From: Diorhabda sublineata
Taxonomy: Eukaryota > Arthropoda > Insecta > Coleoptera > Chrysomelidae
Reading direction: 5' to 3'
Length of the DNA: 64,000 bases
NCBI RefSeq assembly: GCF_026230105.1
Contig: NC_079483.1
Coordinates: 6,627,312-6,691,311 of the forward strand
A program made the position numbers and the translations under genes. Every line of letters starts with the position of its first letter. Position 1 is the stretch's first letter. Positions 23,076-34,610 of the stretch are shown here, piece by piece. Under the pieces are notes generated by a model that did no database searches, was not told the DNA's origin, and was given only the letters and a program-made list of their open reading frames with translations.

Positions 23076-24552
23076 TCATTTTCGAAACACCTATAATTTT
23101 TTTTTCTTTATCGAGTTCATCATTTCAATATAATAAATAAAAATATTCACGACTAGTTTGCCTACAAATAAAATTTCAATATTCAATGGCGACCATTGAA
23201 TTATTACAATATAAAATCCATCAACAGAGTAACTGTATACATTCTACATACATAAATATCTTGATTAATTGTGTTTTAAGAACAATTAAATTTATTTCGT
23301 AATGTCCAACCTATCCTACTTTATTTCATTCTAATATTCTGTGTAGGCATGAACACTCGGTAGAAACAATTACTATTTATAAGCATTTCGCCTTGGCGAA
23401 ACAATGCTAGCCATACAAGAATGTGGCTTTTTCTTCTTACTGTCATTTCATTGACACCAAATTACGTCATTTTGTATTTATTGGAAATTGATATGCTTCA
23501 AAAATGTTGCCAACACTCGAATAGTTAAAATTTCTATACAAATTTATGTATCGATTAATCTAAACATCCGATGATTTCATTTAAAAATCGATTTTTCGAC
23601 TTTACCGGTATTTTTTGTCGCTATAAGGTAATCGAATTAAGGAACTTTTAGTCAGAATTAAGATACTTTCAATAAAAAATCAGACATTCCAGACATTAAT
23701 GAAAAACGGTTGGACGAGAAGAAAAAAATAAATAAAATACTTGCACCCAGACTCCTACAAGCGTTAAAAGTAAACATAGGCGTACTAAAAAATTTTACCA
23801 AGGACTGAATCGATTTTATTACGTTAATAATAATACAAAAATTTATTTTCGATTTGTTTTTTCTCTTTCGAAATTTTTTTTTTGTTTTTTACATCGTAGA
23901 AAATATTTTCACGAATCTTTATTATTTAAGACATTTTGATATGATAATTAATTCACTAATCATACTAAAATAACACAATTACCAAGTTATTCAATCAGTC
24001 CGCTTCGTTATTGACGCCTGCCAAAGGTCCTCGCAACCAACAGAAATGTTTTGATTGTGATGATTAAATAAAACTAACGAAAACTTTGTACTTTTTGATA
24101 ACTTGATAAACTTTTCCCATAAAATAAACTCCATCATTCTAAGGTATGGAAAACTATGAAAAAATATTCAATGAAATTTTAGAAAACTTTATTAGCTACA
24201 CAAACCCGTAGACATCTACCAGAACTACAGATTAAAACTTAATACAAAGTAGATATCATAATTAATGGACTAAATGTACCATAAGAAGAAATGACAGTTA
24301 ATAACGAAGTTTTTTCTAGCCTCAATCTTGATATAATAATGTAGAAAATGTTGGTTTGCAAATTAACCCAAATTTTTTGAAGAGGAACAAATTTTATTGA
24401 GGCCAACAATTCGATTTACAAATTTTGACTTCAAAGCTGAAATATTCCGTTCAATGTTCTGTCTGTGTGACTGCGCATCATTTTAAAATCATCTGAAGAT
24501 AATACTTCAACCAATGATACATCTTTTGCTGTCAAAATAGTAATTGTTAAGC
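23076..24552. other. AT-rich non-coding stretch
   Basis: No gene, RNA or repeat recognised in about 1.5 kb. All frames are closed at short intervals. Confidence 0.55.
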
Positions 24553-24757
24553 CTGTACTACACGATACGTTAAATATTAGCGATAACCTTCACGATGAAC
24601 AGCATTCAAACGCAATAAGTAAAAAAGTGTTTGTAGTGTTGGTTCTAATTTCGTTTTAAAATTGGATCAAGAAGCATTCGTCGATTGACATGCGCATTAT
24701 GATCACACGATATGTCCAATCACGCATGGAAGCATTTGCCGTATCGTGTGATACTGG
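24553..24757. repeat. Short inverted repeat, MITE-like
   Basis: ACACGATACG near 24562 and CGTATCGTGT near 24742 form a 10-bp perfect inverted repeat about 180 bp apart. A third related TCACACGATATG lies at 24702. The size suits a small MITE, but the termini are not extended and no target-site duplication is clear. Confidence 0.3.
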
Positions 24758-25070
24758 ATTTACGTTTCATGTTGCTGATCACGTGGGAAGTCTCGTAATA
24801 TCGATATTTTTAGATTACATCTACCTTAAGACAATTGTAATTTTTTTAATAATTATTGGAAAAAGATTTAAAAGACTTTTTTTCGATAATAGAAAGTTTT
24901 CTTTTTGGAAAATATTATTGATGAATTTTGTCGAATATTTAGACCCCTCGTGTGACGGACTTGATTTTAAAGTTGGGGTCCTCCAATCGTTTTTGTTTTA
25001 TTTCCTCGAGTTGTTTAACATGTCCTTTGAAAATTTTTTAAAACTAACTCGTGGAATTTTAAGTCATTGA
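24690..25070 (+). CDS. Unassigned 126-codon ORF
   Basis: This is one of the longest ATG-initiated frames outside the satellites. The N-terminal third (MRIMITRYVQSRMEAFAVS) overlaps the short inverted repeat above. The middle has a hydrophobic run (about residues 33-57, SLVISIFLDYIYLKTIVIF) followed by basic KRFKRLFF, and the C-terminal part is rich in F, L and N. I recognise no domain. The composition follows the local AT-richness, and the overlap with repeat DNA makes a chance ORF the better explanation. Confidence 0.15.
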   Translation: MRIMITRYVQSRMEAFAVSCDTGFTFHVADHVGSLVISIFLDYIYLKTIVIFLIIIGKRFKRLFFDNRKFSFWKILLMNFVEYLDPSCDGLDFKVGVLQSFLFYFLELFNMSFENFLKLTRGILSH

Positions 25071-25620
25071 CACTATGACGGGGAGATAAGATATATATTT
25101 ATATAACCCGAATTTTTTTGGAAATGCATTAACTTTTTGTTTTTATCGTTGTATTTTTTATTTAGTCGTAAAAAATTGAATCGTTTGATAGTTGTAAAAA
25201 CGTTTTTAATGATTTATTTGTAAGACCTAAATATTTAAGCGAAACTTTGAGTCTCAATAATATTTTTTATATAATAGGGACAATTAGAAAAACTGGAAAG
25301 AGTTAGTTTGTTTTCGACACACTTAATTTCATTTTTTAGTCTTTCGATTTACTATTTATCGATTCTAGTATTCATTATATGGGAAAACAATGAATTTATA
25401 CCAAAAAAATAAAACCTAGCTTTAGTCTCGATCTCGGTATTACGAAATATATTGAAAAATTTGAGTCTACTTCCAATTTTGATCTCGTCGATACGTAATC
25501 GTATTAATTATATAACATCGAGAAGCTTCGGTCAGATATTTCCAAAAAGTTTCGTTGCATCGAAACGTGTGAGTCTCAATCTGATTTCGTAACCAAATTT
25601 TTCGATTTTCCTTCATCAGG
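25071..25620. other. Spacer leading into the 149-bp satellite
   Basis: AT-rich. From about 25420 onward there are scattered AGTCTCNATCTCG-like motifs, diverged fragments of the following satellite. Confidence 0.5.
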
Positions 25621-28600
25621 TTGTTATAGAACTGGAAAACTGATGAATAAGACTTCATACGATCTCGAAAAAATTGGGTCTCGTTTCAGTCTAGATCTCG
25701 ACTTTTAAATCATTCTTTTATTTTGTTATAGAACTGTCTAGATCTCGTCTTTCATAAGTTTCTTTTAGTTTGTTATAGAACTGGAAAAAGGATAAATAAG
25801 ACTTCATACGATCTCGAAAAAACTGGGTCTCGTTTCAGTCTAGATCTCGACTTTTAAATCATTCTCTTATTTTGTTATAGAACTGTCTAGATCTCGTCTT
25901 TCATAAGTTTCTTTTAGTTTGTTATAGAACTGGAAAAAGGATAAATAAGACTTCATACGATCTCGAAAAAATTGGGTCTCGTTTCAGTCTAGATCTCGAC
26001 TTTTAAATCATTCTCTTATTTTGTTATAGAACTGTCTAGATCTCGTCTTTCATAAGTTTCTTTTAGTTTGTTATAGAACTGGAAAAAGGATAAATAAGAC
26101 TTCATACGATCTCGAAAAAACTGGGTCTCGTTTCAGTCTAGATCTCGACTTTTAAATCATTCTCTTATTTTGTTATAGAACTGTCTAGATCTCGTCTTTC
26201 ATAAGTTTCTTTTAGTTTGTTATAGAACTGGAAAAAGGATAAATAAGACTTCATACGATCTCGAAAAAACTGGGTCTCGTTTCAGTCTAGATCTCGACTT
26301 TTAAATCATTCTCTTATTTTGTTATAGAACTGTCTAGATCTCGTCTTTCATAAGTTTCTTTTAGTTTGTTATAGAACTGGAAAAAGGATAAATAAGACTT
26401 CATACGATCTCGAAAAAATTGGGTCTCGTTTCAGTCTAGATCTCGACTTTTAAATCATTCTCTTATTTTGTTATAGAACTGTCTAGATCTCGTCTTTCAT
26501 AAGTTTCTTTTAGTTTGTTATAGAACTGGAAAAAGGATAAATAAGACTTCATACGATCTCGAAAAAACTGGGTCTCGTTTCAGTCTAGATCTCGACTTTT
26601 AAATCATTCTCTTATTTTGTTATAGAACTGTCTAGATCTCGTCTTTCATAAGTTTCTTTTAGTTTGTTATAGAACTGGAAAAAGGATAAATAAGACTTCA
26701 TACGATCTCGAAAAAACTGGGTCTCGTTTCAGTCTAGATCTCGACTTTTAAATCATTCTCTTATTTTGTTATAGAACTGTCTAGATCTCGTCTTTCATAA
26801 GTTTCTTTTAGTTTGTTATAGAACTGGAAAAAGGATAAATAAGACTTCATACGATCTCGAAAAAACTGGGTCTCGTTTCAGTCTAGATCTCGACTTTTAA
26901 ATCATTCCCTTATTTTGTTATAGAACTGTCTAGATCTCGTCTTTCATAAGTTTCTTTTAGTTTGTTATAGAACTGGAAAAAGGATAAATAAGACTTCATA
27001 CGATCTCGAAAAAACTGGGTCTCGTTTCAGTCTAGATCTCGACTTTCAACGCATTCTTTTATTTTGTTATAGAACTGTCTAGATCTCGTCTTTCATAAGT
27101 TTCTTTTAGTTTGTTATAGAACTGGAAAAAGGATGAATAAGACTTCATACGATCTCGAAAAAACTGGGTCTCGTTTCAGTCTAGATCTCGACTTTTAAAT
27201 CATTCCCTTATTTTGTTATAGAACTGTCTAGATCTCGTCTTTCATAAGTTTCTTTTAGTTTGTTATAGAACTGGAAAAATGATAAATAAGACTTCATACG
27301 ATCTCGAAAAAATTGGGTCTCGTTTCAGTCTAGATCTCGACTTTTAAATCATTCTCTTATTTTGTTATAGAACTGTCTAGATCTCGTCTTTCATAAGTTT
27401 CTTTTAGTTTGTTATAGAACTGGAAAAAGGATAAATAAGACTTCATACGATCTCGAAAAAACTGGGTCTCGTTTCAGTCTAGATCTCGACTTTTAAATCA
27501 TTCTCTTATTTTGTTATAGAACTGTCTAGATCTCGTCTTTCATAAGTTTCTTTTAGTTTGTTATAGAACTGGAAAAAGGATAAATAAGACTTCATACGAT
27601 CTCGAAAAAACTGGGTCTCGTTTTAGTCTAGATCTCGTCTTTCATAAGTTTCTTTTAGTTTGTTATAGAACTGGAAAAAGGATAAATAAGACTTCATACG
27701 ATCTCGAAAAAATTGGGTCTCGTTTCAGTCTAGATCTCGACTTTCAACGCATTCTTTTATTTTGTTATAGAACTGTCTAGATCTCGTCTTTCATAAGTTT
27801 CTTTTAGTTTGTTATAGAACTGGAAAAAGGATAAATAAGACTTCATACGATCTCGAAAAAACTGGGTCTCGTTTCAGTCTAGATCTCGACTTTTAACGCA
27901 TTCTTTTATTTTGTTATAGAACTGTCTAGATCTCGTCTTTCATAAGTTTCTTTTAGTTTGTTATAGAACTGGAAAAATGATAAATAAGACTTCATACGAT
28001 CTCGAAAAAATTGGGTCTCGTTTCAGTCTAGATCTCGACTTTTAAATCATTCTCTTATTTTGTTATAGAACTGTCTAGATCTCGTCTTTCATAAGTTTCT
28101 TTTAGTTTGTTATAGAACTGGAAAAAGGATAAATAAGACTTCATACGATCTCGAAAAAACTGGGTCTCGTTTCAGTCTAGATCTCGACTTTTAAATCATT
28201 CTCTTATTTTGTTATAGAACTGTCTAGATCTCGTCTTTCATAAGTTTCTTTTAGTTTGTTATAGAACTGGAAAAAGGATAAATAAGACTTCATACGATCT
28301 CGAAAAAATTGGGTCTCGTTTCAGTCTAGATCTCGACTTTCAACGCATTCTTTTATTTTGTTATAGAACTGTCTAGATCTCGTCTTTCATAAGTTTCTTT
28401 TAGTTTGTTATAGAACTGGAAAAAGGATAAATAAGACTTCATACGATCTCGAAAAAACTGGGTCTCGTTTCAGTCTAGATCTCGACTTTTAAATCATTCT
28501 CTTATTTTGTTATAGAACTGTCTAGATCTCGTCTTCCATAAGTTTCTTTTAGTTTGTTATAGAACTGGAAAAAGGATAAATAAGACTTCATACGATCTCG

Positions 28601-29035
28601 AAAAAACTGGGTCTCGTTTCAGTCTAGATCTCGACTTTCAACGCATTCTTTTATTTTGTTATAGAACTGTCTAGATCTCGTCTTTCATAAGTTTCTTTTA
28701 GTTTGTTATAGAACTGGAAAAAGGATGAATAAGACTTCATACGATCTCGAAAAAACTGGGTCTCGTTTCAGTCTAGATCTCGACTTTCAACGCATTCTTT
28801 TATTTTGTTATAGAACTGTCTAGATCTCGTCTTTCATAAGTTTCTTTTATTTTGTTATAGAACTGGAAAAAGGATAAATAAGACTTCATACGATCTCGAA
28901 AAAATTGGGTCTCGTTTCAGTCTAGATCTCGACTTTTAACGCATTCTTTTATTTTGTTATAGAACTGTCTAGATCTCGTCTTTCATAAGTTTCTTTTAGT
29001 CTTTCTATAGAACTGGAAAAATGACAAATAATCTC
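25621..29035. repeat. Homogeneous satellite array, 149-bp unit
   Basis: About 23 tandem copies. GTTATAGAACTGGAAAAA recurs at 25772, 25921, 26070 and so on, a strict 149-bp period. Each unit contains an internal tandem pair of 47-48 bp, both starting TCTAGATCTCG and ending GTTATAGAACTG. One copy near 27630 lacks exactly one of the pair (unit of 102 bp). Variants such as CTTTCAACGCATTC (versus CTTTTAAATCATTC) and GGAAAAATGAT recur; the latter at 27271 and 27969 is separated by 698 bp = 4 x 149 + 102. The first and last units are diverged. No ORF of interest. Confidence 0.97.
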
Positions 29036-29389
29036 GAAAAAAGTGGGGCTCGTTTCAATCTAGATCCCATCTCGTAACGATTTTGATTATATGGAATCCA
29101 GAAACATAAATTGGATTTCTTCACACAGTCTCGTTATATCGAGATATGTAAATCTCGTTTCAGTCTTATTTATATAGATACTTTATAGCCTCTAGCAAAG
29201 AATCTGCAGCTTCAATTCCTTTTCTGTTTTTACCATCTCAAAGCAATTAGTCTTAGCTTTATAATGAGTGGTCTATGTTGTTGTTATTCGTTTTCTTGGT
29301 ATCAAATTTTCGTCGCTGAAGTGAACGACGTAATTTCCTGAAATGTATCGGTTCGCTGTTAATTCCTTCGCTCCACCGCCAGTTTCAAT
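29036..29389. other. Satellite flank
   Basis: Up to about 29170 this is decayed satellite sequence (AGTCTCGTTATATCGAGA-like motifs). The rest is unassigned. Confidence 0.5.
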
Positions 29390-29735
29390 CAAAACCAATT
29401 CAGTTTTTGCTTCCATTGAAATGCCTCCTCCTCCATAAGCCACGTTTGCTTTTGGACGTGCTCCACGTCTTTTGAAGACTCTTTCTCTGCAAGTACACTT
29501 TCAATTCGTAGATCAGAAGAGAACGGAGCTCAATTGGTTATCGGTTCCATTAACATGTTGTTTTTGCAAATCGTAGACGGTTTGATGCCTTTTTGGTTCG
29601 AGGTTAGCTGCCTTCTCACTGCACTCACAGCCATTTCTTGCGTTTCTTTGAGCTCTGGTTGGATTCCAACACCAGTGAAGACCAGATGGTAGCGATGGTA
29701 AACTCTGGAAACACGAGACTGGAAACAATTTTAAT
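29390..29735 (+). mobile_element. Copia-type LTR fragment
   Basis: Segments match the 3' LTR region of the copia relic at 52.68-52.93 kb in the same order and orientation. These are TTGCTTCCATTGAAAT, AAGCCACGTTTGC, GAGGTTAGCTGCCTT, CGTTTCTTTGAGCTCT, AACACCAGTGAAGA and GGTAAACTCTGGAAAC. The two copies differ in the intervening 100 bp. No polymerase lies next to it, so it looks like a solo or truncated LTR. The 71-codon minus-strand ORF is incidental. Confidence 0.6.
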
Positions 29736-30130
29736 GCATTTATGGTTTTGTCTCAATAAGGTAACCATTTGAGTGGTTTTAACACTTATTGGTGGTAGAA
29801 TTCTTGGTGGTTGTCGATGGTAACTGACAGTTATGGAATGTAGGTGCAGAGATGTCGCTTAAATCGATTTTTTTGTATTACATTTTGCGTATAAAATATT
29901 TTATACTTAACGATGTATTTTTCTCAGTGTTACCCAATAACCTGTTTATTTATTTGAGTATAATTTAGCTGCAGTGTTTGAATAAGTACGTTTGAGTAAG
30001 AATTAAATTTTAATTTAAATTTTATTGCTCAATTTTTCGAGATTAAGATCGTCAGCCGGTTGGTAGGATTTACGATTCGGTATAAACTATTAAAGACCGA
30101 AAGCGGTTTTTTAGAAGTTTTATTTGAAGA
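29736..30130. promoter_or_regulatory. Possible 5' leader of the following ORF
   Basis: Non-coding DNA upstream of a candidate start codon at 30131. I see no clear TATA box or initiator; listed only because the following frame looks protein-like. Confidence 0.15.
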
Positions 30131-30334
30131 ATGTCGGCGAATTTGAATTTCGTTTCGGATTGGAAGGTTTCAAACGCAAATATTTGGATTGTACTTTACG
30201 TATTTTGTACTACTTTGTTTGACGTATGTGGAAATTTGACAGCTTTTATCATGTTTACCAACCGAATTGAAACAAGATTAAGAAATATTAATTATATTGC
30301 ACTTATTACTTTGTTATTTCGATTAACTTTATGA
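30131..30334 (+). CDS. Candidate membrane-protein exon, possibly 7TM first helix
   Basis: 67 codons from ATG. Residues 16-43 form a hydrophobic helix containing CGNLTAFIMFTNR, followed by LRNINYIALITLL. The order GN..(V/A)..(hydrophobic), basic residues, then LR...NY resembles helix 1 and the start of helix 2 of a rhodopsin-type receptor. This is a resemblance by eye over one short segment. No strong splice donor is visible before the stop at 30332, no second exon is seen, and a mariner relic follows at once. It may be an isolated exon, a pseudogene piece, or chance. Confidence 0.25.
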   Translation: MSANLNFVSDWKVSNANIWIVLYVFCTTLFDVCGNLTAFIMFTNRIETRLRNINYIALITLLFRLTL

Positions 30335-30429
30335 TTATTGTAAAATCTATAGTTAGATTAATTATATTTGACGTATACGAGGATGGTACCAAAGTTTATA
30401 CAATTTTTATACTAAGAATCGTCAAGATT

Positions 30430-31240
30430 TCCGAAATAATCATTAACTCCCTGAAATCACCTCATCGTTGTTTGAAAATCTTTAACTATTGAGTCTGTTT
30501 TTCAAGATTTGGTATAGAAAATAATCCCAGGGAGTTAAATCTAGTGAATAAGGTAGCAATTTTGACTATTGCCATATCGGATATGTGACCTGGTGCATTG
30601 TCTTAATAAAACACTTTCTTCTTAACCAAATACTACCATTTTTGTTTGTTTTCTTTGCACAAACATTCCAATAAATTCCATTGATAGTTTTCCTTTTTTT
30701 TTCAAAATAATCAACGAAAATTATCCCACGCGCATCCCTTAAAAACCGTCGCCATGATCTTGTCTTCAAATGGAACAGTCTTTGACTTCTTTAGAACCGA
30801 TTTTTCCTTTTCATTCCGTAGTTTTGATTGTTTGTTTTTTGTTTCGGAAGTGAAGTGATGGACCCACGTTTCATCCATGGTTATGAAACATCGCCAAACA
30901 CATCTTCATGACTCATCTTGAGTACAGCCCAAATTTCCAGTTAATACCGCACTTTTTGAAATGCCTACTAAGTGTGCTAGCTCGCGCAGTACCACTTGGT
31001 GGATTTTCCTCAACATTTATGAAGACAGCATCTCATTTGATAGACCACTGCTTTTCTGGCCTTCGCCATATTTTATATCGAAGAAGCAACTTCACCCAGA
31101 GTAGAATCTGGTTCAGTGGTTGCGCTGTGACTTTTCAAATGAAAGTATTTTATCATAAAACGATGACCGCCATCTCTAGGTCATGCTAGGTACATTTGGA
31201 ACTATCCTAGTATCTTTTTGTGGTATTTAAATGTTATGTT
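30430..31240 (-). pseudogene. Mariner transposase relic (most of the gene)
   Basis: Reading the minus strand downward from 31110: a decayed N-terminal helix-turn-helix region, then MDET-V-HH-like sequence (30840-30890, frameshifted). Next is RDARGIIFVDYFEKKRKTIN with GIYWNV (ORF 30566-30769) around the second catalytic position, and KKCFIKTMHQ from the HQDNAP block. Last is LDLTPWDYFLYQILKNRL then RFSNNDEVIS at 30440-30560. The third catalytic aspartate is kept in WDYFL (normally PSDYFL), matching DD34D mariners. There are at least five stops or frameshifts. The 5' block 31164-31222 is shared with relics at 11.7 and 49.7 kb. Confidence 0.85.
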
Positions 31241-32270
31241 TTCCGTCACAGGACCTGCTGCATGTGGGTTATCTTTTAGTGATACTCGTCCACAGCGAAA
31301 CAACTTGACCAAGTTTTAACTGTCGAAAATGATGGTTAGATCACCGATTTGACTTGTGTTGTGTGTTAAGTCGATTTGGGATATGAAATGTGATTTCATT
31401 TTATAAATTTCTTTATTGAATTTCGTTAATAAATAGCAAATGATTTGCCCGGTAGAAAATAGGTTTTTCCTAATTAATGACAACGCGGTAAATTGCACGA
31501 ACGCGTTTATTTTTATTTTAAGTTTTTAGCGAACCTCATCAATATTATTAATATATTTATAACTGACGTAAAGGAATTGCTGAAACGCTGTAATTTTGTG
31601 AAAGCGTCTTGGATTGTTTTTGTATACCACGCAATCAGCATACTTGATTATGATTATAAAAAAAGAAATAAAATCACATACGCCGAAAGGAATTTGTGAA
31701 AACCGTGAATTGTTTCTTTTGTTTTTTCTATTCTCGACGCAAATATACGAGGTGTGCTTCGAAAATAACAACGAAAAGTTAATTTTTGACGTTTTCTAAT
31801 TTTTTATATTGCGATAAATTATAAAGTATGTCATTAAAAACGATATTTGTAGAGAAAAATCAAGTCTCGCAGCTTATAGTTGATTCATTCAACCTAACCT
31901 AACCTAACTTTCTTTTTTCGTACCTTCTACTTCTTAAATACCAACAAAGAATTTTTTAAAACCCACTTTTGAGCTTCAGCTACAGTTTTTATTAAATCCC
32001 AGTCCCCGTCTCTATGATTTTTTCTCGGAGGTTTTGTTATTACAATTTTTGACACGACTGAGCAAAAAATGCTTCTTAGTTTATTATATACTAATAAATT
32101 AAGGATTCTTCAACTTCAATACTTCAAAAATTGATTTTAAATAGATGTAATATAATTTTCTAAACATTACCATACAGTTTCATCCTTTTTGATTATGATT
32201 CTTACAATTTGTTCAAAATTTTTTAGATTTCTTCTAATGTTTTAGAATATTTTACTCTCTGAGTAGTGTA
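31241..32270. other. AT-rich non-coding stretch with one telomere-like run
   Basis: Overlapping short ORFs on both strands at 31493-31799 are shadows of each other with no domain. AACCTAACCTAACCTAACT at 31891-31909 is 3.5 copies of the insect telomere motif in CCTAA orientation, an interstitial trace only. Confidence 0.5.
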
Positions 32271-33590
32271 CGTCCCAGTGCTAAAACACCCATCGTATTC
32301 GCCGGATCTTCCACCGTGTGATTTCTACATCTTTCCTAAGGTTAAATCTGCGTTGAAAGGAACAGGATGTTAGTCTGTTGAAGCAATTAAAGAAAAACCA
32401 GAGCGCGATTCATTCCACAACGTCCCAGTGCTAAAACACCCATCGCAATCGCCGGATCTTCCACCGTGTGATTTCTACATCTTTCCCAAGTTTAAATCTG
32501 CATTTAAGGGAACAGGATTTTAGTCTTTTGAAGCAATTAAAGGAAAACCAGAGCGCGATTCATTCTACAACGTCCCAGTGCTAAAACACCCATCGCAATC
32601 GCCGGATCTTCCACCGTGTGATTTCTACATCTTTCCCAAGTTTAAATCTGCATTTAAGGGAACAGGATTTTAGTCTTTTGAAGCGATTAAAGGAAAACCA
32701 GAGCGCGATTCATTCCACAACGTCCCAGTGCTAAAACACCCATCGCAATCGCCGGATCTTCCACCGTGTGATTTCTACATCTTTCCCAAGTTTAAATCTG
32801 CATTTAAGGGAACAGGATTTTAGTCTTTTGAAGCAATTAAAGGAAAACCAGAACGCGATTCATTCTACAACGTCCCAGTCTAAAATACCCATCGTATTCG
32901 CCGGATCTTTCACCGTGTGATTTCTACATCTTTCCCAAGTTTAAATCTGCATTTAAGGGAACAGGATTTTAGTCTTTTGAAGCAATTAAAGGAAAACCAG
33001 AGCGCGATTCATTCCACAACGTCCCAGTGCTAAAACACCCATCGCAATCGCCGGATCTTCCACCGTGTGATTTCTACATCTTTCCCAAGTTTAAATCTGC
33101 ATTTAAGGGAACAGGATTTTAGTCTTTTGAAGCAATTAAAGGAAAACCAGAACGCGATTCATTCTACAACGTCCCAGTCTAAAATACCCATCGTATTCGC
33201 CGGATCTTTCACCGTGTGATTTCTACATCTTTCCCAAGTTTAAATCTGCATTTAAGGGAACAGGATTTTAGTCTTTTGAAGCAATTAAAGGAAAACCAGA
33301 ACGCGATTCATTCTACAACGTCCCAGTCTAAAATACCCATCGTATTCGCCGGATCTTTCACCGTGTGATTTCTACATCTTTCCCAAGGTTAAATCTGCGT
33401 TGAAAGGAACAGGAGTTTAGTAGATTGAAGCAATTAAAAAAAAACCAGAGCGCGATTCATTCCACAACGTCCCAGTGCTAAAACACCCATCGCAATCGCC
33501 GGATCTTCCACCGTGTGATTTCTACATCTTTCCCAAGGTTAAATCTGCGTTTAAAGGAACAGGATTCGAATCTGTTGAAGCAATCTTGAA
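32271..33590 (+). repeat. Satellite array, 150-bp unit made from a mariner-type transposase C-terminus
   Basis: Nine tandem copies starting CGTCCCAGT at 32271, 32421, 32571, 32721, 32871, 33020, 33170, 33319 and 33468. In frame the unit reads VPVLKHPSYSPDLPPCDFY, IFPKVKSALKGTG, then a stop and SVEAIKEKPERDSFHN. This is the HPPYSPDLAPCDFFLFPKLK segment of mariner-family transposases, with the third catalytic aspartate in PPCDFY. Most copies share TTTTAG (stop) where the last copy (about 33559) has TTCGAATCT (FES), the expected ancestral codons. Four copies are 149 bp through loss of a base (CAGTCTAAAAT), which shifts the frame. The array has therefore been amplified from an already dead piece. 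Confidence 0.93.
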
Positions 33591-34479
33591 TACAGGGTGA
33601 ATATAAAATAAATTAACCAGATATTGAAGTTTTTTTAAATGATTGAGATGATGTGAATGAATTAAAAATATATAAGGGCAGGTTTTATTTCAAAATGGAA
33701 CACTTTTTCGTAATCTATTGAAATCAGAATGGTTTAATTGTGCGTTTAGATATAAAATGAAATATTAGTGAATTTATGAACACACTATACAATTATTAGT
33801 ATTATTATACCGGGTGTAAACGATTATTAGTTTAAAATTTTTGTTGTAGAAGATATATAGAGACTGGAATTGAAGATAATGTGATAGCACGTCGTTTTTA
33901 TTATTCATTTATTCTTGTTAGAATGTTAATTAATATTCCGAACGTTTTTTCAAATGGAATTTGAATGAAAAATTAATGGAATTGTATATTTATACTTACC
34001 TATCGATATTTAACTATTAATCATTATAAAACTGAAAGAAAAAATATAATAATCGATAATACAATGCCGAATATGATGAATAATAATAAAAAGGATCATT
34101 TATATGGATATCTAATTAACATTTTTATTTAACAGGGAAACACGCGGTTTATTACATCTAGTTTTGAATTATGATAAATTGACAGAAAATTTTCTTCGAA
34201 ATTACGTGGGATTTTTTTCTTTCTTTCATATTCAAACCTCAACATTCTCAATCGACGGTTTTCTTGGATTTCCTCTACGTTTTTTTGTTATTTTTCATGA
34301 TTTTTATGAATTTTCGATTGATGCAATCGATTTTATATTAAAAAGATAAACCTTAGACAACGTTTCAACCTCTTGTCTTGTCACGTGATACTGGTCACAT
34401 TGACGGAACTTTAGAAGCAGCTCATAAAGAAATATTTCAAGTTTATGGTACCGATTGCTTATTATAGTCCACGTGTATT
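33591..34479. other. Non-coding spacer
   Basis: AT-rich. TACAGGGTGAATAT at 33592 and ATACCGGGTGTAAA at 33808 resemble CAGGGTG-type MITE tips, but in the same orientation. The 61-codon ORF at 34164-34349 has no domain. Confidence 0.4.
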
Positions 34480-34610
34480 CTGGTTCTAGAGATTTTTCCT
34501 TCAAAAATGAGCATGATCGGTCTACTGAAGTTGAAGATGACAAAATCAAAGTCATAATTGAAGAGGATCATCATATAACTGTTGGAAAGGTTGCGGAGAA
34601 ACAATAATTT
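34480..34610 (+). pseudogene. Mariner transposase N-terminal HTH relic
   Basis: Plus-strand reading VYSGSRDFSFKNEHDRST then EVEDDKIKVIIEEDHHITVG with KVAEK. This matches the linker and second helix-turn-helix of mariner transposases of the SETMAR type (FRSGDFSLKDEPRSGRPT.V.DDKIKA.IE.D...T..EIAEKL). The GRP hook is degraded. The catalytic domain is absent, so only about 45 codons remain. Confidence 0.7.

Noticed and set aside
25621..29035. Regular direct repeats considered as a CRISPR array
   Set aside because: There are no unique spacers; whole 149-bp units are repeated, and the genome is clearly eukaryotic.
31891..31909. CCTAA run as a telomere
   Set aside because: Only 3-4 motif copies within ordinary sequence; interstitial trace, not a chromosome end.
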